The notes below the pieces were generated by a model that saw only the letters and a program-made list of their open reading frames with translations, had not been told where the DNA came from and did no database searches. The translations under genes were made by a program, and so were the position numbers. From contig OZ024740.1 of assembly GCA_964016885.1 (NCBI GenBank), forward strand, positions 298,243,525 to 298,307,524: a stretch of DNA of 64,000 nt, in the 5' to 3' direction. This stretch comes from Eledone cirrhosa (taxonomy: Eukaryota > Mollusca > Cephalopoda > Octopoda > Eledonidae). Numbering within the stretch: position 1 is the first letter of the stretch; each line of letters opens with the position of its first letter. Of this stretch, positions 13,013 to 24,639 are shown one piece after another.

Positions 13013-13444
13013 AATTATCATCATCATCATCATCATCATTATATAGTGAAAGGAAAAAAGGCAGTGAGCATGACATTGACAGGCTCTCTCAGAGCTATGA
13101 AGTCAATATAATTGATGTTGATGTTCAGCTTGAACATTTGTAGGTTGATGTTTGTACATAAAATGTGTCAAGGGGGATGATTATTTTAGAGAGAGCAGAA
13201 GTTCTGGAATGGGTTTACTTAGTATGGAGTTTGAGGGATGATTTAGTGGTAATGATGAAAGGAAGAGATGTAGGTGTCAGTGCACTGATACATGGCTAAC
13301 TAGTTTAGTAGTGCAGAAACTGTTGTAGTAGATAGTAGGAGCAGTACATCTGTGAGCCTGAACCAATGAAATATATGTGTGTACAGGCACATATAAACAT
13401 GTACATTAAACCTACATTAAATGTATATATATATATATTTGTAG

Positions 13445-13610
13445 ATGGCAAATTGACAGTCATTAGAATGTCGAATAGAATGCTTTGCAGTATTCCTTCT
13501 AGCTCACTGAACTCTGAGTTCAAATCCCACCGAAGTCAATAAAGGTCAATAAAAAAAAAAGTACCAGTCGAATATTGGGGTCGTTTCTTTCTATATATCT
13601 CTTCATTGGT
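13445..13610 (+). mobile_element. tRNA-derived SINE copy
   Basis: Runs from GGCAAATTGACAGTCATTAG through GAGTTCAAATCCCACCGAAG to GTACCAGTCGAATATTGGGG. Confidence 0.7.
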
Positions 13611-14173
13611 AGGTGAATCTTTACCAAATTAACCAAATGGGTTTCTTTTCAATGTTGTTTAGGATGTTTAAGTCATAGCAGTATCATCCTTACACCATGT
13701 AGGTTAGAATCTGGTCGGGAGTTAAGTATTTTCCAGCTCTATAGAAGGAGCATATTCTTCAAGATGCAGTTATTGCAATGTTATAGATGTACTTTGTGGA
13801 TGCAGCACAACTAAATAGTTAAGACATTTACTTACTGTGAGGCATCTTGGGCAAGTGTCAATCTATAACTTGAGTAAAATTGGGTAGACAGAAACAGTTT
13901 TGAAGTTCATAAGATGGAGTATACCTGTAACACAGAATCTCCCTGAGAATTGTGTTTAGAATGCATGATTGTGAAATGCTCAGCCATTTGCACCTTAATT
14001 TTACTAGAGTAGTTCATTGATCAAGCAGCTAGAACATTAGTCGTCGGATCTGACAGAGTTCAATAACATATTCATGTACTCAGAAGAATTAACCTCTACA
14101 TAGCCTATTATGTAGCTCATGTTTTGTAAATCAGTAATATAACCATTACATATTTATCTACAATTTGTTTAGC

Positions 14174-14390
14174 TTGTAACATCCTCGACTGCATGGAACT
14201 GCATTAGCAAAACATTCTTGAAAAGTACAAAACAGTACTGTAGCTGCATTACATTGAAAATTAAAGTCTTTACTTTAATTTGCTGCAAATCTTTACAATG
14301 TGTCCACAAGTAAAGACGCTATAAGCATTTAAATAAACAAACTTGTTTTTAATATTTTCTGTTAAATCATTACAAGATGTTAAGAGTTAG
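14174..14390 (-). mobile_element. TTAACTCTTAACATCCTG-family MITE, near full length
   Basis: Both ends are visible: TGTAACATCCTCGACTGCAT on the left and ACAAGATGTTAAGAGTTAG on the right. The right end is the inverted form of the first. Confidence 0.75.
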
Positions 14391-14564
14391 AGGTAGATTT
14401 TCTATTGATTAATGCTCAAATTAAAAGTGTTAACGATTATCTCAAAACATACATATCATTCTCGACTCATTGAAAGAATCATTCTTAGGATAGTGGCCAG
14501 CCTTCTATAGTTACATACTTACCAGAAGTATGGGACCAGATGGAGATGGATATATATATATATT

Positions 14565-14684
14565 TATTTAATATAGAAAAGGCTTCTACAGGACTAGAAC
14601 TGTTTCATTCGGGAGAAATCATCAGGGCTTCCTGATGATTTTTCAGTTCTAGTCCTGTAGAAGCTTTTTCTATATTAAATATTT
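14565..14684. repeat. Short foldback element
   Basis: TTTAATATAGAAAAGGCTTC through GACTAGAACTG is inverted at 14640-14684. The centre ATCATCAGG/CCTGATGAT also pairs, so nearly the whole element is one hairpin. A fragment with the same GTTCTAGTCCTGTAGAAG motif lies at about 12495-12540. Confidence 0.8.
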
Positions 14685-14745
14685 ATACTCTGCTTTGTAT
14701 TGAGTACCTCACTGTGGTTACCCCCGATTGAACCCGGAATAAACT

Positions 14746-14772
<27 letters not shown>

Positions 14773-14777
<5 letters not shown>

Positions 14778-15172
14778 ATAACAATCAAAGAGTGTTTAAA
14801 ACATTTAATCACTTATGATCGTTTCATCCTAGCACAAAGCCGGAATCATTTGAGTATATAATAAAGGTTAAAACACAAATATAATATCAGAAGTTTATTT
14901 TTTTTATTTTTTAAATTTTAATGCTTTTAGCGGCTCCTAGTTTTATTGCATTTATATGCTCATATTTTTCATATACTTTTTCCACCTTTGCTATCTTTTC
15001 TTTTATAAATGTTGATAGTTATGCTTACTTCTCAATATATGTATCCTCCTAATGTTGTTGTCACAAACCTCTAATATTATATTTGTTTTAACATTTATTA
15101 TATACTCCAATGATTCCAGCCCTGTGCTAGAATGCAACGATCATAAGTAATTAAACGTTTTAAATATTTATA
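14773..15172. mobile_element. Foldback MITE with terminal inverted repeats over 100 bp
   Basis: The left arm 14773-14893 (ATCACTTATGATCGTT, CTAGCACA, GGAATCATT, GTATATAATAAA) is the reverse complement of the right arm 15068-15172. The roughly 170-bp spacer is T-rich and non-coding. Confidence 0.8.
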
Positions 15173-15998
15173 AAGTATTTCGGCTCTGTAATATATTTAT
15201 CATTTTACATTGAGCTATTCTCATACTTGTAATTGGATAATATTTAATATTACCCACATTATATATATAAATAGATATGTTATAAAAACTATCAAAGGGT
15301 ACATGAATACAATGAATATATAAATAAGATATCATATCAGTGTAGGAACCTTCCATTTATATAGCTGCACTCTTAAAACAGAAGAGAGGGTGGTAAATGG
15401 AGTAAAATTTATATATTTTCATTTTTGTGATATATTAATGGTTTATGTTTTGATATGAAGAAAAGTTTCCAATTATTTTTTTTTTTTCCCTCAAATTACA
15501 TGCTTTATCTAATTGAGTCAACTATTTTGTATATTAAAAAAGATTTTTGAAAAAACATTTTGTATAATTTTTCCTTTTCCATTCATGCTGAAAATATTGG
15601 TTTTGATTTTTGTATCATCTGGTCATCAAAGTTAAATAATGTCAAGCCTGTTTACTAGTTAGGTGGGTGACAACTTGGGAAATATAGCTGCTACAAACAT
15701 CTTTCTTTCAGTGGCAGTGCCCCAGTATAGCCACAGCATACTAACTGGAATCAATAAAAAGAGTATCAATGAAGGATCAGTCCTACAGAATTTGCGATAT
15801 AAATGGTGCTACTCAAACCCTCATTTGTCACACTCAGAAGGAATTAAACTCAGCAATGCAAGCTACCATGTCTATACATATATAGATATGTGTTTATATA
15901 TAAAAATAAAATTAGAATTTTATTTCTCACTCTAGCACAGCTGATACATAAATGTATGTATGCATATGTGCAAGCGCGTGCACACACACACATATATC
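15173..15998. other. AT-rich DNA with a SINE remnant at about 15655-15860, no gene seen
   Basis: The 15663-15935 open frame overlaps GTGGCAGTGCCCCAGTATAG, which looks like a tRNA-SINE remnant rather than a gene. The rest is unassigned. Confidence 0.35.
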
Positions 15999-15999
15999 C

Positions 16000-16270
16000 A
16001 CGTATGGGTTATATCGAACATTAATAATAATATTTGATTTGTTTTTAAATAAACGGCCTGGTATGCAAATGAATACCATATATTTTCAACTGTTCAACAG
16101 ATTGGCAGACAGGTAAACAGTCCTGATTGAGGATAATTACCCAGAAACATGCTGATTGTTCCTTGATGCCAGTGTTGAAGAACAGATGACAATCGGTCAT
16201 CGGCTTTATTGGGTCGTTTGTTTACAAACGAATGGAATATTATTTTTAATGTGTGATATAACCCATACGT
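16000..16270. mobile_element. Terminal-inverted-repeat element (MITE)
   Basis: ACGTATGGGTTATATCGAAC at 16000 is mirrored by GTGTGATATAACCCATACGT ending at 16270, with arms of about 35 bp. The interior also contains partly inverted segments around CAACTGTTC and GTTTACAAACG. No transposase is present. Confidence 0.75.
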
Positions 16271-16367
16271 ACATATTTATATTTATATGTGTGTGTGTCT
16301 ATACATATATATATATGTATATATACGTGTGTAAGTATGCATACTTACATGTTTATATGTGTGTGTG

Positions 16368-16400
<33 letters not shown>

Positions 16401-16800
16401 AAGAATTGACTTAAATAAAATTATTTCAGTCATATTACACCTTAAATAGCTCAAATACTTTATATAAGCTAAAAACTATTATTTGTAAAGCTTCATTTTT
16501 TTCAAAAATTATATTTAGGTGTAGATATTTACAGTATATTAAAAGTAAAAAATGCATTTAAAAATAAAAAATAGACATAGTTTCACTTACAAATTTGTGC
16601 TTATACCGCAGTTTTATTTCAGCAAAGAAACATAATTAATCAATTAAGACGCTGTAAACTCATCAGTAAGCAATGTCTTAAAACATACCTTATGACTTTT
16701 ACAAGAAAGACACAGCTAATATTATAAATAAAATTCCATGTGCTTTTAGCTTTAAACCAGTAAGTCTCATGTCAAAAGCCAGATTTTAGCCTATATATAT

Positions 16801-17112
16801 AATTAGAAAGAGAAGCTTTTGCTGTATTTTTTACTGAAGAAGTTTTAGCCTAATAGTGGGGTTTAGAATCCTCAGAGAAATGGAAAAAGATGAGTATTGA
16901 CGTACATGGGAGTCGAACCCACATCTTTGGTTATCCAAACCACTGTGCTACCATTACACTGGTAGCACAATGGTTTGGATAACCAAAGATGTGGGTTTGA
17001 CTCCCGTGTACGCCAATACTCATCTTTTTCCAATTCTCTGAGGATTCTAAACGCCACTATCAGGCTAAAACTTCTTCAGTCAAATATACAGCAAAAGCTT
17101 CTCTTTCTAATT
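16801..17112. mobile_element. Almost perfect 312-bp palindrome with tRNA-like arms
   Basis: Arms 16801-16953 and 16960-17112 are reverse complements with few mismatches around a 6-base centre (TTACAC). Outer ends are AATTAGAAAGAGAAGC and GCTTCTCTTTCTAATT. Each arm carries a tRNA-like block near the centre, with an A-box-like GGTAGCACAGTGG and a B-box-like GGGTTCGACTCCC. No complete cloverleaf could be drawn, so these are not called tRNA genes. Confidence 0.9.
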
Positions 17113-17842
17113 TTCAAACTCGCTTGCTGTTTCAAAACATACTTACTTGTCATATATATATATATATATATATATGCAAAAGTTATATTTAATTTGTTGG
17201 GATTCAACAAGCTTAAAAGTTTTACAACTGATATAAAGCACTCAACTGATAACTGGAGTAAATATTCAATATATTAATAAATGGAAACTATATTTATAAA
17301 ACCATAATTATTTTATTATATATATTTCAAGGGCAGCCAAAGCAAATTTTGGTGCGCTTTCATCAGATAAAAGACAAAATTTGTTTTATAAATGTTGACA
17401 TACCCGCAGAAAAACAACCTTGACTGTTGAAGGTTCCCTTATATATATGAAGAAATAAATAAAGGTCCAATACATTAATACGTTATTTAATTGATTTACA
17501 TGTTTCATTCACAGAAGGAGGTAGCATTCCTCTGTAAAGAAATTGTCTGAATGACTAGATAATATAAAAAAGATATTTATTTACTGACTGCATGTTATCA
17601 TAACTCCAGATATGAGGCTTTAAATATCTGACTGCCTTGTACAGTTGTGCCATCACCTTTTTAATCTACCTTATATATATATACATTATTTATTTATGTT
17701 CATATAGCGAACAAAGGCACTACCCAAGGTTTCAAGGCCCAAATTATGTATACATATGTGTGTGTATATATCTATATGTATGTACATTTATTTTTATAAA
17801 ATATTCAAGAGCTATTACTACGAAATTTGCCTCCCCTTTTTT
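17113..17842. other. AT-rich DNA, no gene seen
   Basis: Contains an (AT)n run at about 17152-17175 and otherwise unassigned sequence. Short open frames have no recognisable domains. Confidence 0.35.
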
Positions 17843-18167
17843 TTAAACTCTTACAGCATGGAACACCAGCAAGACATTCTTATAAAGAAACAAAACAGCA
17901 CAAATACAAACTAAATCACATTAACACTGTAAGTCTTTAGTTTAATATGCAGGACCTATGAGAGGGGGGGGTCTATCCAGTACTTAGGCCCAAGAGCTAA
18001 GAAGGTCCCACAGCAACCACGCAACATCCAATTTCTCTCGGAGGCCCTGCTAATATGCTTATTTTTACAACAATCTATTGACCAGTAAAGATACTATAAA
18101 CATCTGAATTAACAAACCTGTTTTAGATATTTTCTGCTAAATCATTACAGGATGTTAAGAGTTAACT
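17843..18167 (-). mobile_element. TTAACTCTTAACATCCTG-family MITE interrupted by a hAT-like insertion
   Basis: The two halves (17843-17949 and 18050-18167) match other copies from CTTACAGCATGGAACA to GGATGTTAAGAGTTAAC. About 100 bp of foreign sequence separates them. Confidence 0.8.
17950..18049. mobile_element. 100-bp hAT-like MITE
   Basis: Starts CAGGACCTATGAG and ends CTCGGAGGCCCTG, inverted with about 10 of 13 matches. It is flanked by TTAATATG (17942-17949) and CTAATATG (18050-18057), an 8-bp target duplication with one mismatch. CAGRG termini and 8-bp duplications are typical of hAT elements. Confidence 0.65.
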
Positions 18168-18371
18168 AACGACTAACATTATACATGTCTGTACAGGTAT
18201 ATTATATCAAGAAGCCATCCATCAGAACATCCAATGCATTTTGCAATCTAATTGTTTTCTAAAATAATCCCAAAATTATTCCATCAAATACTCTGCTTTT
18301 CTCAAATGTTTTGATCATGGTGCTTTTAATAAAAATGTTTAATTGGTGCTTTATAATCATACAGATATGCC

Positions 18372-19258
18372 AAACAAAAGGTTGACAGGACACTTCAGTG
18401 GTGTCAAAAACATGACAGCCATCTTAGAGTGTGGGAACGGATGAGATGTAGCCTCCAGCCTATCTGAGAGGTCAGCAGCACTGATTAAGTACTGACTTGG
18501 TTTGTGACAACCTGTCTAACCCTTGCTAGCAAGGAAATCAGCTGTTAAATGATGACATATACAAGGCAGTGCAGAAACGTTCCTGGCTTTAAGGATATTG
18601 CAAAATTAGTCAAAGGCCCAATCTTCCAAGTTCTTTTTGCAGAGCTTAGAAAAACTGAAGGACAGTTGCAATAACTGTGTGAATTTGAGAAGGGAATATG
18701 TTGAATAAAATCATAATTAACTGATCCTCCTGTATTTTCTTTTACCTAAAGCCAGGATCCTTTCAGTACCCCCTTGGATATCCAATCACTTAGCTAACTA
18801 ATGAATGAATTAGTTAGCTAACTAATAATAGAAACTGATACAAAACTCAATTAACTGGTGCATTTGTTTTTATAAACTGCATAACCCTTTTAAAGTATAA
18901 CACACATAATCATGAACAAGGGTTGGGAGGACCCTCCAGTCATGTCAAAGGCATGACAACCTCCCTAGTGTTGGTGATCTACACGATAAACGCACCCAGT
19001 ACATACTGTTAAGTGGTTGGTGATAGGAAGAGCATCAGCCATAGAAATCTTGCCAAACAAAGGATTGGGAGGATGCTTAGTTGTGTCAAAGGCATGACAA
19101 CCTCTCCTGAGTACTCAATGGAACATGAGGCCATACATAAGCACATAGGTCCCTGGGAGATCAGGGGCTCAGCTTCAACACTGATTTAGTCTAAATAGAC
19201 CCGTCCAACCCTTGCTAGCAAGGAAATTGGATGTTAAAATGACGATGATGATGATGAA
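18372..19258 (+). repeat. Cluster of dispersed-repeat tails
   Basis: Three related blocks (about 18372-18555, 18905-19060 and 19058-19258) share GGTTGGGAGGAC, GTGTCAAAGGCATGACAACC and AACCCTTGCTAGCAAGGAAA. The last ends in a (GAT)n tail. Between them, 18575-18770 has partly inverted AAAGCCAGGATCCTTTCAG, also seen at about 30428-30573. Confidence 0.6.
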
Positions 19259-19598
19259 TATATATATGTATGCATACACATACTTACAAACGTGTGTATA
19301 TATTATATACACAAACACCTATACAAACATATATACAAAGATAGATAATTGTGTGTCTGTGTGTATAATATATTTCTGAATTTGTTAGCAGATGGTGGTG
19401 GTGGTTGTTGTTTAACCCCAAGTAGGCCCGATCAAGTAGACTTTGATCAAATGCATTCCAACTACAACTCAGGGCTCCATTCTCCAATGTGTAATTTTTC
19501 CATGACTGTAAGGAAATGATTTGAGAGAAATTTGGCTGTTATTTCTTGCAGGTCTAACAACCATATTGAGGCTACCTCATTTGCTTGAGTGTCTAGAT

Positions 19599-19899
19599 CA
19601 GGGGTGTGCAACATATTCCATTGGCGGGCCACTGGAATATGTTGAACATTGGAACAACTATTAGGGCCATTGATATTTATTAAGCACTATTCCAAAGATT
19701 CACCACAACTTCTTTCCATAACATGAACTGGGAAATTATAACACACATAGCCCTATCAGTGAAGCCCTTTAGAAAATTGTATTACAGTTACAAAAAAAAA
19801 TTCTAAATAATTCTATAAGGTAAAAATTAAAACGCAGGCCACTCTGACTGGTCTGGTGGGCTGGATTGTGGCCCACAGGCTGCCTGTTGCACGCCCCTG
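19599..19899. mobile_element. 301-bp hAT-like MITE with perfect 8-bp target duplication
   Basis: Terminal inverted repeats are CAGGGGTGTGCAAC and GTTGCACGCCCCTG. The flanks GTCTAGAT (19591-19598) and GTCTAGAT (19900-19907) are identical. There is no transposase inside. Sub-terminal GGCGGGCCACTGG and TGGTGGGCTGG also resemble non-autonomous hAT ends. Confidence 0.88.
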
Positions 19900-20253
19900 G
19901 TCTAGATGTTACTGAATAGCCATACATACTGCAGCTTCGAACATCACAATGTATGTGGCATTTATTCAAGCTCCTTGTATTCTGGGTTGAAATACTGCCA
20001 TACTTTTCATTTTTCTTCTTCTCCCTTGTCATGCACTGAAGACTGAGTTAAAATGTTATGCATCTGTGGAATTGTCAGCCACCTGTATGTTCATTTTATG
20101 AGCAAGCTGCCTCATTGATCAAACATACCTTTCTCCCTCACTCCCACCAGTGAAAAGTGTCATGGGCACCATCTTTCTCCCTGACAAAATGAAAAAAACA
20201 ATCTTGACACTGCAGAAGTGTGTTATTTATGCAGCAGATATTCTTGGTGAAAC

Positions 20254-20610
20254 TACTCTTGGATTCCAAATAATAAGTGGGGGAAGAGGGATCGGTAATT
20301 GTTCTAGGTTGCCTCCGTTGATTTAAAAAACAACAACAGAAATAGTCATTTAGTTTACATATTGAGACCCCAAACCATCCTACTTATATTATATATTGTA
20401 TGAGATTTCTTGTGGTATTCGTTTTTTTGTCATGTATAATGTTTTTTAATGTCTAAAGAAAATTAATTGTTGCAGGAATGCTACCACTTAAAATAAAATT
20501 TCACCTGAAATAGATTAGTAAAATTTAAAAAGTTGGAATAAGAGCGGGGCTGGGAGAGGATCTGAAAAATTAATAAGCGAGGCGGGGAGGAGGTTATTAT
20601 TCAAAATATT
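20254..20610. mobile_element. TACTCTYGGGTCCCAAATAAT-family MITE, older copy
   Basis: Starts TACTCTTGGATTCCAAATAA and carries the internal TTCTAGGTTGCCTCCGTTGA and AAAATAAAATTTCACC. The right end is degraded. The family also occurs at 43979, 59653, 59866 and 61336. Confidence 0.75.
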
Positions 20611-20654
20611 GCATTTTTCTTTTCACTTAAAACATATCTTATCAACATAGAAAC

Positions 20655-20930
20655 CAAATTGTGGTTTAATGGTTAGTGCGTTAGGCTCAGGATTGTAAAT
20701 TATGAGTTGGATTCTCGGACTAGGCAGTACAATGTGTTCTTCAGCAAGACACTTTATTTCACATTGATCCAGTCCACTCAGCTTGGAAAACTGAATTGTA
20801 TTTATAATTCAAAAGGGCTAGCCTTGTGTCACAATGAATCTCCCTGAAAACTGATTGAATGGTATAGGTGCCTGTGGAATGCTTAGCCACTTGCATGAAT
20901 TAATCAAACAACTGGAGCACTCATCATCAG
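20655..20930 (+). mobile_element. tRNA-derived SINE with recognisable tRNA head
   Basis: TGGTTTAATGGTTAGTGCGT (A box) and GAGTTGGATTCTCGG (B-box-like) are followed by GCAAGACACTTTATTTCACA, shared with the SINEs at 33364 and 37018. Confidence 0.75.
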
Positions 20931-21134
20931 AGACGACTGAGGTCCAACACAAATCAGTGAGTGTATGTATCTGCATCAATGGAGCTTTAGTCATTTCACT
21001 TTCTTTATCATATTTCTCCCACCTTAAAAGTATCTTGTTGCATTCTAGATAACGAGCAGTTATCTTGAATAATTAATTACAGACCCACCTGGGTACACTA
21101 ATTCAAACATATCCTCATGTTAGGAAGTGTGGTG

Positions 21135-21507
21135 GAATTTGAAAATCTGGTAGTCTCGATACAGATAGGTATAATAATAGCTGATGACAATAAAATATTA
21201 GTAGAAAAAATCAGGTAAAGTATCTCTGGAGACTGTAAAAGTGGACAGAGGTACATGTAGGAAATCAAACAACATATTCCTCGTATACATAGAATAAGAG
21301 AGAGGCATAGTTCAATGTCTTGCAAACACCTCTGTCTAATTTTTTCCATCTCTAGGAGTATTTTACCCAATCTTTTCCATCTCCATGAGTACTTTACCCA
21401 ATATTTTCCATCTTCATGAGTACTTTACCCAATATTTTCAACTATTATTTATAATGATCAGCCATTATTATAGTTACCTGCATTGGGGTTACTACATTTT
21501 CAAATTC
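21135..21507. mobile_element. Foldback element of the 9712-9854 family
   Basis: GAATTTGAAAATCTGGTAGT at 21135 is inverted by ACTACATTTTCAAATTC ending at 21507. The arms are about 95 bp. The centre holds three imperfect copies of a 30-bp phrase containing GAGTACTTTACCCAATATTT. Confidence 0.75.
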
Positions 21508-21584
21508 CAAACATATTTTAATTTTGCTCCTCAACATTGTTTTTGTATTTGTTTAATCATATATACGGTTCCACATTGTAAAGG

Positions 21585-21757
21585 TGGTTCGTGTTAGGAA
21601 TGGCATCCAGCTGGAAAAAACTGGCCAAAATGCAGTTTCATTTGAGCAAGGTTCGGTGCGGCCAACAGGCCAGACTCGCCTCATAATGTGAACGACCCAT
21701 CTGACCTATGCAAGCATAGAAAATAAGGCATTAAATAGCGATGATGATGATGATATA
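21585..21757 (+). mobile_element. LINE/SINE 3' tail
   Basis: Shares GTGTTAGGAATGGCATCCAG and a (GAT)n tail with the LINE 3' end at 31786-32765. Confidence 0.7.
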
Positions 21758-22039
21758 CTAAACAAGTCATGTGCTGTTTAACAAGTGCTAAGATATAAAA
21801 GTAAAAGTCTATACTTTTATGTGAAATATGATACTTTTAATTAAAAATAAAATCATCAAAAATTGTTTTATTCAAACAGAATGCATATCCATTTTATTTT
21901 TTACTAGTTTCAATCATTAGATTGTTGGGGTGCTGCCTTCAAACAGTGTTAGGCATATTCAGCCTAGTACTTATTTGAGCATGCTGGAATGAGCATCCAT
22001 TAGTCTTGATAGTGTTCCAATTGTTCAATCAACAGAACA

Positions 22040-22310
22040 GCTTTGAGAAATTAATGAGCAAATGACTGAGCAATTCCCAGACACATATACCCTTTACATA
22101 ATTCTCAGGGAGATTCAGCATGGCCTTTTCAATTACAAGCACATGCCATCAGATGGGCTTCCAAACAGTTTCCATCAACCCAGTTTTACTCACAAGGTAT
22201 GTATCAAGCTGAGACTATTATAAATGACACTTGCCCAAGATGTTATGCAGTAGAATTGAACGTGGGACTTAATGATTGTGAACCAAACCTCTAAACCACC
22301 TGGCCATGCT
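22040..22310 (-). mobile_element. tRNA-derived SINE, reverse copy
   Basis: Contains AATTCTCAGGGAGATTCAG and TTATGCAGTAGAATTGAACG, then AACCTCTAAACCACCTGGCC, the complement of a tRNA-like head. Confidence 0.55.
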
Positions 22311-22882
22311 GTGCCCATATTTGAACCTGGTACTTATTTTATTCATCTCTATTTGTTAAATGTCTAATATATGCCACATATGCAATAATACCATGTTGTA
22401 TAGATAGAAACTGCTGCAGCACAGTTTTGTCTATCAAATTCCATTCACAAGGTTTTGTTAAAATCTATGACCATAGTAGAAGTCATCCCAGAGCTGCACA
22501 ATGTGATGAAACCTGGTACCATATGGCTAGGAAGCAAACCTCTTAACTATGTGGCTATTCTTTTACAAGTATCAGTTATTGCATATATAAATCTATTTAC
22601 ACCAAAATACTTCGTTTTTGTTTTTCCTTTTTGGACTAAGCAATTTTATCATCTGTGTGCACCTTTCTCATGTGCAAACACATACACACACCACACGCAC
22701 ACTCACACATTTGTATACAAACATTTAACAGGTTTTGGTATTAATTTGCTTTATAATTTATTTTCCTTTTATATGTGTTATATATATATAGTAATAATAA
22801 TAAATTTGAAGACTAAGTTTCAGAAGATCCCGTTAAGGGTGAAAGCAGCGATTCTTTGCTTAAACTTTAATCTGTTATTTTA

Positions 22883-22928
<46 letters not shown>

Positions 22929-23926
22929 TGCTAGCATGGAAGATAGATGTTAAACAATGATGATGATGATGATGATTATGAATATATATATATACATTAT
23001 ATAATTCAAATTAAAAGATAGATGTATATAGGGAGAAAGAGAGTCATATATCATTTGAGCAACATTGTATTTTTACACATATATAAAGCAAATAATATTC
23101 AGGAAAATGTACATACTTACAGTGCTGTTTCATAGTTTTAAAAAAAAACAGTGATCAATCGATCTAAGTAATTAATTATGGATTACCAACTATTGATTTT
23201 GGTAAAGAAGGGAACTAATCATCAGAGGAATTGTCTTTAAATATGTCTCACACTGTATAAAATACTTTTATATCTATCGGGGTCCGAGAATTAGTTAAAA
23301 CATATCTGTATATATATAAAGACAAAGTTTTCTGTATGTGTGTGTGGAAAATTTTTAATGAGGGTTCATATATTCTAATATAAATTTATACCCAGACTGG
23401 ATTTCTGTTGTTAGATGGTATAACGGATGACACCGAGCTCACATATTAATTATTTCTCTGGAATAGTGCCTAAGGTTTTCATAAGTATGTTTTTCTTCTA
23501 TGAATTCAAATTTACTTTGTTTAGTGTAATGAGCTACATCAAAAGCTACTTGAACTGTCCAAAGGACGGGTAGTTTAGCTAGTATATTATATATGTGTAT
23601 GAATTCCATAAAAGTGTTTCAAAATTTCACTCACATAAACACAGACATTCACATACAGCCATTTCTGAAAGATACCATATGTCTATTGAATGGGAGATGA
23701 AGAGAAAATATGCAGAACTTGGCAGGGAACTAATTTCTTGAAAGGTCTGCTAAAGTTATCATACATGACTGCAGAAGTTATCATATATGTTTGATAATTC
23801 TAGTAAATGTGATAATACTTCATTATCTGTTTTGATACCAAATCACTGGAACCAACTCTGCTTCTATGATACAAAACTGTTTATTTTAAATTCTTTATAT
23901 TAATCTAAAAACCTTCAATTATAATT

Positions 23927-23930
<4 letters not shown>
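22311..23930. other. AT-rich DNA, no gene seen
   Basis: Holds a long (AT)n tract at 22884-22926, a short repeat tail with (GAT)n at 22925-22981, and otherwise unassigned sequence. The 142-codon open frame at 22455-22883 has no recognisable domain and spans repeat-like and microsatellite DNA. Confidence 0.35.

Positions 23931-23961
<31 letters not shown>
23931..23961. repeat. (GA)n microsatellite
   Basis: About fifteen uninterrupted GA dinucleotides. Confidence 0.9.
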
Positions 23962-23963
<2 letters not shown>

Positions 23964-24639
23964 GTATGAGATATGTCATACAGTGTTTATTATACTGGTT
24001 TACCACTGTCATACAAATTAGCCATATCTTTTGTATATTACAATATGAGAAGAATAAAATAAAATATATTCCAGTAATATCAAATTGTACTGTTGTTTGT
24101 TAAGTTTTCTCTTTAGTATCATGTAAATGTGTTATACTTGTCATGAGACCCTTTCTGAGGCATTTTTATAGCCTGATGCTCTTCTTGGTGATAACTCTTT
24201 TAAACACCTCTTAAGACACACAGAGATACAGTGTACCTATTCTAAACCAGAAGACAAAGACATATATTGCTAAAATTGGAGGAGGAAATGAAAGAGTAAA
24301 ACAAGGTACGTTTGTACTCCCTTAGATGAGGTCAGTCCTGACATATTGAGCAGGGTCCTTCAAAGAAATTGAGTAAGTACAGTTGAGCATCTTCATCATC
24401 GTCTCCACCATCACTGTTCTACAGCATTAATAGATGTCCCATTTCTCTTCCACCTACTGCAGCTTTCATAGTTATTTGTAGCGTTGACAACCTCTCTTGT
24501 GCTGATGTCACAAAAAATGCATGGAGTACACTCTGTAGAGTGCAGGAATATATGTGAGATATGGCCCCCATCTGGGAAGCAAGTAGCACCGATTAAGTAA
24601 TGACTTAGTCTGTGATGACTTGTCTAACACATGCTTCTT

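Noticed and set aside
15663..15935. 90-codon open frame as a small gene
   Set aside because: It overlaps a SINE-like phrase and ends in AT microsatellite DNA. No domain was recognised.
16890..17010. Two head-to-head tRNA genes in the palindrome
   Set aside because: Box A- and B-like sequences are present, but no acceptor stem or canonical anticodon arm could be drawn, so they are called tRNA-like parts of a mobile element.
22455..22883. 142-codon open frame
   Set aside because: It spans SINE-like DNA, a (CA)n stretch and an AT-rich tail. No domain is visible.
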